This document shows positions 58,510-64,000 of a DNA stretch of 64,000 nt, piece after piece; the first letter of the stretch is position 1, and every line of letters starts with the position of its first letter. Both the position numbers and the translations under genes were made by a program. Below the pieces are notes generated by a model. That model made no database searches. It saw only the letters and a list, made by a program, of their open reading frames with translations, and was not told the origin of the DNA. Where the stretch lies: positions 3,534,001 to 3,598,000 of the forward strand of contig JAQSEB010000004.1 in assembly GCA_030063045.1 (NCBI GenBank), read 5' to 3'. The stretch is from Pratylenchus scribneri. Taxonomy: Eukaryota > Nematoda > Chromadorea > Rhabditida > Pratylenchidae.

Positions 58510-58891
58510 TTTATAAATGAGTAGTTAAGAAATATGAATTTGGATTAATGGATAATGGGTTAAGAATTCTGTTATAATGGGAAAATGATCAAACTTTATA
58601 TATTTGAATCAAAAATGAACCATCCAAAAATAGAAAAATTGGTACATCTGCGGAAATTTGATAAGACAAATTTGCCATTTTTTGCTAGAATTTAGAATAT
58701 ACCTAATTGAATTGAACCAATTTACCATTTGAAAATGAACCAAACATTCTTTAATTTAATTGTCTATATTAATAATTCACAGATTGATCTTACATTTTGT
58801 ACATTTTAATTCAATTTAATTGCCAAAATAAGATCATATAGGAAATTGGACATTTTCGTATCAATAATTCACCAATTTTTTCTCTATTTAA

Positions 58892-59257
58892 GATATTCTT
58901 ACGAATTTGGGTCCCAAAAATTTTTCATAAAGTCCGTAAAATATGCGGAAAATAGGAGGAATTAAAACTTTCCGGAAAGAACTTAGATTAAAACTTTCCG
59001 GAAAGAACTTAGATTAAAACTTTCCGGAAAGAACTTAGATTAAAACTTTCCGGAATTAGATTAAAACTTTCCGGAAAGAACTTAGATTAAAACTTTCCGG
59101 AAAGAACTTAGATTAAAACTTTCCGGAAAGAACTTAGATTAAAAGTTTCCGGTACAGTTGTTGCCCAGACGATAATGATATTATACTCTACTATAAATCT
59201 TGAAATCGCTTTTAAAGAAACTTAAAAATTTTTGTGAGATGAATTCGTAAGGATTGT
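58892..59257. mobile_element. family-2 TIR element with short TTCCGGAA array
   Basis: Left end ATTCTTACGAATTTGGGTCC, right end reversed CAATCCTTACGAATTCATC, both followed inward by CAAAAATTTTT. The array (about 58960-59150) has only about seven 26-bp units. Its flanks are the reverse complement of those around the 20580-21540 array. It sits between the SRSX and SLC5 genes. Confidence 0.85.
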
Positions 59258-59376
59258 CATATTTAAAATCAGAAATTTTTTTGCATAACAAAATTCAGCC
59301 ATTCGTTTATTATGGTAGAAAATTAATCAAAATAAATTTTTACATATTAAAATTAAAAAATATCTCAATATTTCAA

Positions 59377-62300
59377 CTATTTATTTTGCTTTTGATCAAT
59401 TTGAGTGAGCAATGTTCTTTGGCTTTGATCATTGGCCGGTTTTTCCAATGGCAAATCCACACCTTTCCAAGTACAGGCATAGGAAAGCCTAAAATAATCA
59501 GAGGATTTAAATTTTTAAATTTAATAGCCAAAAATATACCATTTCTGTTCGGGACTAGGCCTTTGCCTGAATAAAAGGCTAACTGGAATGGCAACAATCA
59601 AAACAATTAGAACACCTTTAATGAGGAATATTTCGGTAATAGTGAAAATAAATTAACCGAGGGTCATAGGTGAATGGGGATATTTTGCTGATGAAAAGCG
59701 CGTCAGGATGCCCATATTGCAGGTCACCACTGTTCATTTCCATGTATTTGAATCTTATTAATATAGTTAGTTAATTGAATAATAAACAATTATTCCATTT
59801 GAATTCATTTAAAATTAAATAAAATAGGTAACTAAAAATAATAAGACCGGCCCTTTAGGTATCTCTAAAAATTGCAAATTTTTCGCATTTGATGAATAAA
59901 AGAAAGATGAATTCAATGAAAAAGGGTGTACGGTATTCGGAAGTCCTTATATTTTCAGTTTCCGGATAAAGTCCGCGAAACAGTGTGATTAAATTTGAGA
60001 AAAAAGACAGAATTTTTATTTTAAGGTAAAATAGACGGAATTTATTCGTTTCTACTTTTTTGTTTCACGGATTTTGCTTTAGTTTATTCTGAAATTTTAC
60101 AAATACCGTATACTTCATTAAATCAAATTAATTCTCTTCTTTTTTTTCATCTATTTTTTTACATTTCATTTTTTAAAGAAATGCATCTATTTTGAATTTT
60201 GAAACACAATACATTTTCATTTAGAGAATCACAAAAAATGTTCCTAATAATTTAAAATTTTGCCCCCAAGTTCACTTTGTTTGTGTCCTTTGCAACATTT
60301 CTTTTTCCCCATATTCCATACATCCAGCTGCCATTGAATTATTATCAAATGAATTTGTGATGATAAAATGTCGATATGGATGTTCAATATTGGAAATGAC
60401 AGAAAGGGCCAACATCAAAAAGGAGGAAATGGCAAGGCCAAAAAAGGCACCGTTTTTATTGGCACGAGGGAAGAAAATGCCGAGGAAAAAGAGGCCAACA
60501 ACGGGGCCGGAGGTGGCACCAAGGATTGTCAAAACAATGTGAAAAATGCTGCCCAAATTTGAGCAAGCAAATGCCATTGCCGTGGCCAGAACACCGAAGG
60601 AAACCGAAAATTTGGGAATTTAATGAAAAAATGAGCAAAATAGCCAACGGTGAGTAATTTCATCAATCGGGCAGTGTCCGAATCGGAAAGTCGCTTTCCC
60701 AATGGTCCTTCCTTGATAAAATCCTCCCAAAGGACGGCTGTCAATGAATTTATTCCACTGCTGGCAGTGCTGAGGGTGGCCGAAAAAATTGTGGCCAAAA
60801 ATAGGCCAGGCAATCCGGGGACACCCTCTTGGGAAGAAAACAATTAAAATTGAATGGAATTATGGTGGTGAACCGAAAATTCGATTAGCCATTAAAATGG
60901 TCATTTGATCGATTGATTGCAATTCTCCAAGGGCCAATGGATCACAGCCATCGAAGAATGCAACCATCAAAAAGCCAATATAGGCCATCATCAATTCTAT
61001 TTGGAAGAATAAATATTTAAAATTATTCCAAATGAATGGATTACGGATGAGAAAATTGGCTGGAATTGTGAGGGAAAGGACGAGGCGAGCATGTTTCAAG
61101 GAAGGCATTGAACAATACCGTTGCATTGCCATTTGATTTAATCCATAAATGCAAGTCCATTGAATGATTCCGCCCACCGATTCCAACCAAATATTATTGT
61201 ACTTTAATGTACAAAAATGAATAAATAATTTTTAATATAAATAACCTGGAGAGGGGAAGGATTCATGCGGAAACCTTGCCATAATCGGCCAGTTATTTCA
61301 TTCACTTTGAATACATGCCAAAGACCACCTTAAATAATATTATTTGTGAATGAAGTTGGGAAATTAGAGGATCACCGGCTTGGATCGTTCCCTTCACAAT
61401 GATGATGCCCAGCCCAGCATAAATGAACACTGCTTGCAATGTGTCCGTCCTAAAATTTAAAGTTTAATCTAATTCCTTCCGGTTGTTCCGGTTAATTTCC
61501 GGAAAATTTTAATCTAACTTATTCCGGTTGTTCCGGTTAGTTTCCGGAAAGTTTTAATCTAATTCCTTCCGGTTGTTCCGGTTAGTTTCCGGAAAGTTTT
61601 AATCTAATTCCTTCCGGTTGTTCCGGTTAATTTCCGGAAAATTTTAATCTAACTTATTCCGGTTGTTCCGGTTAGTTTCCGGAAAGTTTTAATCTAATTC
61701 CTTCCGGTTGTTCCGGTTAGTTTCCGGAAAGTTTTAATCTAATTCCTTCCGGTTGTTCCGGTTAATTTCCGGAAAATTTTAATCTAACTTATTCCGGTTG
61801 TTCCGGTTAGTTTCCGGAAAGTTTTAATCTAATTCCTTCCGGTTGTTCCGGTTAGTTTCCGGAAAGTTTTAATCTAATTCCTTCCGGTTGTTCCGGTTAG
61901 TTTCCGGAAAGTTTTAATCTAATTCCTTCCGGTTGTTCCGGTTAATTTCCGGAAAATTTTAATCTAACTTATTCCGGTTGTTCCGGTTAGTTTCCGGAAA
62001 GTTTTAATCTAATTCCTTCCGGTTGTTCCGGTTAATTTCCGGAAAATTTTAATCTAACTTATTCCGGTTGTTCCGGTTAGTTTCCGGAAAGTTTTAATCT
62101 AATTCCTTCCGGTTGTTCCGGTTAGTTTCCGGAAAGTTTTAATCTAATTCCTTCCGGTTGTTCCGGTTAGTTTCCGGAAAGTTTTAATCTAATTCCTTCC
62201 GGTTGTTCCGGTTAGTTTCCGGAAAGTTTTAATCTAATTCCTTCCGGTTGTTCCGGTTAGTTTCCGGAAAGTTTTAATCTAATTCCTTCCGGTTGTTCCG

Positions 62301-63545
62301 GTTAGTTTCCGGAAAGTTTTAATCTAATTCCTTCCGGTTGTTCCGGTTAATTTCCGGAAAATTTTAATCTAACTTATTCCGGTTGTTCCGGTTAGTTTCC
62401 GGAAAGTTTTAATCTAATTCCTTCCGGTTGTTCCGGTTAGTTTCCGGAAAGTTTTAATCTAATTCCTTCCGGTTGTTCCGGTTAGTTTCCGGAAAGTTTT
62501 AATCTAATTCCTTCCGGTTGTTCCGGTTAGTTTCCGGAAAGTTTTATAATTCCTCGTGTTTTCCGCATATTTTACAAATTTATGATAAACAATTTTTGGG
62601 ACCTTAATTCATAAGAAATGCCGAATTATTTTTCAACACCTCAAAATTTAGAAAATTTGGGGACCAACTCTTTTATTTATGGATTTTTTTGGCAAATTAT
62701 AGCAGATTTTTTAGAGCTTTAGGAACTAAGAAAATGCAATAAAAAAATTTTAAGTTCACTCTACTAAAAACTATGGTTCCTCAAAATCGAGACTGAGATC
62801 GGGAAATTATTGGGGGGAGGAGTTTTAAAAAAGGTTAAAAGGTAAAATTAATTTTAAGGAAATTCTGATGAGGGGATCAAATCACCAAATGACGGCTTTG
62901 ATGCCACCTGCGGCTGTGTAGACCGTGGATACAATGCCAACAAGGAGAATGAAGGGAAAAACGGAGAATCTGGTAACGCCGGAAAGGGCAATTGAAGGAG
63001 CATAAATGACCACCTTTAAAGCGGGTCAATTGAATATTTTTGTATTTTAAAAACACTCACGGCCATATATACGAGTGTATTAAGCATGAAAATGAGGGTG
63101 GCCATTCGGCGGAGGATTCCACTGTGGAAACGCAATTCAAAATATTCATATGAATTTAGGCACTAATTTTAATAAAAATTGAATTCAAAAAAATGAAATT
63201 GAAGGAGGAAACCTTGAGTTTAAAGAAAATTGGAATAAAAAAAGCGCCGATCATTGGGAATGCCAATGAGCCGAACAAATTGAAAAGGAACATCGCCGAT
63301 CCTCGGGTGTAGATTTCGGCAGGCACACCGAGAAGGCCAATGCCCGATACAAATGTGGTGAGAAGGGAAAGGCAAACGGGAAGGACCGGAAGACGACGGC
63401 CTCCGTCCAAAAAATCGCCAGTTTTGCTTCGAGGACGGCCAACGGGCTGACGGCGAAAATTGGGCATAAATCCATGGTAAAGGCCAACACTAAGGGAAAG
63501 CAACAAAAATCCACCGAAAACGACAAAATCAACAACCGAAAACAT
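59377..63545 (-). CDS. SLC5-family sodium:solute symporter (SMVT/SMCT-like)
   Basis: Plasma-membrane Na+-coupled transporter, closest in pattern to the vitamin/monocarboxylate/iodide branch of SLC5. The start at 63543-63545 gives [20 protein letters not shown]. Then come [20 protein letters not shown] and [17 protein letters not shown] (63290-63400), the classic SSS entry. Next are [20 protein letters not shown] and [11 protein letters not shown] (62890-63010), [20 protein letters not shown] (about 61395-61450), [14 protein letters not shown] (about 61080-61130), [20 protein letters not shown] and [13 protein letters not shown] (about 60700-60810), and [20 protein letters not shown] (about 60460-60520). 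C-terminal exons are near 59540-59700 ([14 protein letters not shown]) and 59377-59490, ending QIDQKQNK. Junctions between 59650 and 60272 are provisional. The intron of about 1.4 kb at 61452-62885 holds a satellite array. Confidence 0.83.
61460..62624. mobile_element. family-2 element, left-truncated, with 45-bp TTCCGG satellite (in SLC5 intron)
   Basis: The array (about 61465-62545) uses a 45-bp unit containing TTCCTTCCGGTTGTTCCGG and GTTTCCGGAAA, about 24 copies by length. A second variant of the unit (AACTTATTCCGG, TTAATTTCCGGAAAATT) recurs at irregular multiples of 45 bp. The right flank ends GGGACCTTAATTCATAAG and AAATGCC, the family-2 terminus. The left terminus is missing: the array begins right at intron sequence. 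Confidence 0.8.
62625..62795. repeat. MITE family 3 fragment, uninterrupted interior
   Basis: GAATTATTTTTCAACACCTC, AAATTTGGGGACCAAC and GATTTTTTAGAGCTTTAGGA match in order the two separated halves of the family-3 element in the huntingtin intron. It joins directly to the end of the family-2 element. Confidence 0.65.
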
Positions 63546-64000
63546 TTTCTTGAATAAAATATGGGGAATTTAAATGGAAATGGGGGAAATTATTCCATTT
63601 TAAATGTTAATAATTAATTTAATCATTTTCCTAGAAAATCGGAAGAATTCATTGGAATTAATTGGCAATCAATTTTACAATCTAAATTTGGTAAAAAAAA
63701 AAAGGAAAAAGAACGAGGAATGAACCCCAAGCTCATCACCATATTTGGCCTCCATTTCCCTTCCTTATCAAATTGATAAAACCACAAAGTTTAAAAAAAG
63801 GAATAAGGAAATAAGCAAAGGATTGGCAGCCGGCTTAATGGACCGACCAATTAAGGAATCGAACATTTCTGCTGCTTGGAGGATTAATAAAAAAAAGGGC
63901 AAAATTGATTTACATGAGAAGGACAAAATAGTTTCCTAAGTTTTCCGGACTAATTGTAAAATAGTTTTCTTGAAGCATAAAAAGAAATCACAAATAGAGG
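63546..64000. other. upstream region of the SLC5 gene
   Basis: Probable promoter side of the transporter. A 64-codon plus-strand frame at 63745-63939 is Lys-rich without family features and is not called. Confidence 0.4.

Overview
This window is nuclear DNA from a nematode. It is AT-rich, and its genes are cut into many short exons by small GT-AG introns of roughly 35-80 bp. The gene families are typical of worms: a TWK potassium channel, SRSX and SRE/SRA-type chemoreceptors, a MATH-BTB protein, a UDP-glucuronosyltransferase, a transthyretin-like secreted protein and Ly-6/ShKT-like secreted proteins. Composition and short introns would suit an AT-rich clade IV species, but the sequence alone does not identify the species.

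Layout, left to right: the 3' part of a two-pore K+ channel (1-1404, minus); a TMEM26-like membrane protein (2634-4001, minus); a 1.7 kb A-rich satellite (5515-7205); a gustatory-receptor-like 7TM gene (7342-9134, minus); an orphan hydrophilic gene (9933-11086, plus); a UGT (11266-13415, minus); a small secreted Cys protein (14493-15230, plus); a 1 kb foldback element (15955-16925); a MATH-BTB gene (17756-19261, plus); a secreted Asn/Gly-repeat protein with a degenerate GH18 (CHID1-like) domain (19963-23752, minus); a huntingtin orthologue spread over 13.8 kb (24988-38818, plus); an SRE/SRA-like receptor (39712-41046, plus); a Nup214/NPP-14 nucleoporin (41945-47362, plus); a two-module Ly-6-like surface protein (47930-51657, minus); a secreted His/Asp-tract ShKT-like protein (52201-53564, plus); a transthyretin-like protein (54163-56143, plus); an SRSX receptor (56250-58509, minus); and an SLC5 sodium-coupled transporter (59377-63545, minus). 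The genes are functionally unrelated neighbours, and nothing suggests an operon.

The most unusual content is in the introns. Five genes (CHID1-like, huntingtin, Ly-6-like, TTL, SLC5) carry tandem arrays built on the palindrome TTTCCGGAAA in units of 26, 36 or 45 bp. The arrays are cargo of at least two different non-autonomous DNA transposon families. One is hAT-like, with 13-bp terminal inverted repeats starting CAG and an 8-bp target duplication. The other has terminal repeats around CTTACGAATT. These elements are nested in, or inserted through, further MITE families. The palindrome core TTCnnGAA matches a two-unit heat-shock element, so the arrays could be transposon-dispersed HSF-1 binding platforms. 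That is a hypothesis from motif shape.

Exon limits were read by eye from splice-site phase and family similarity. CDS coordinates below give the genomic span from start to stop, including introns.
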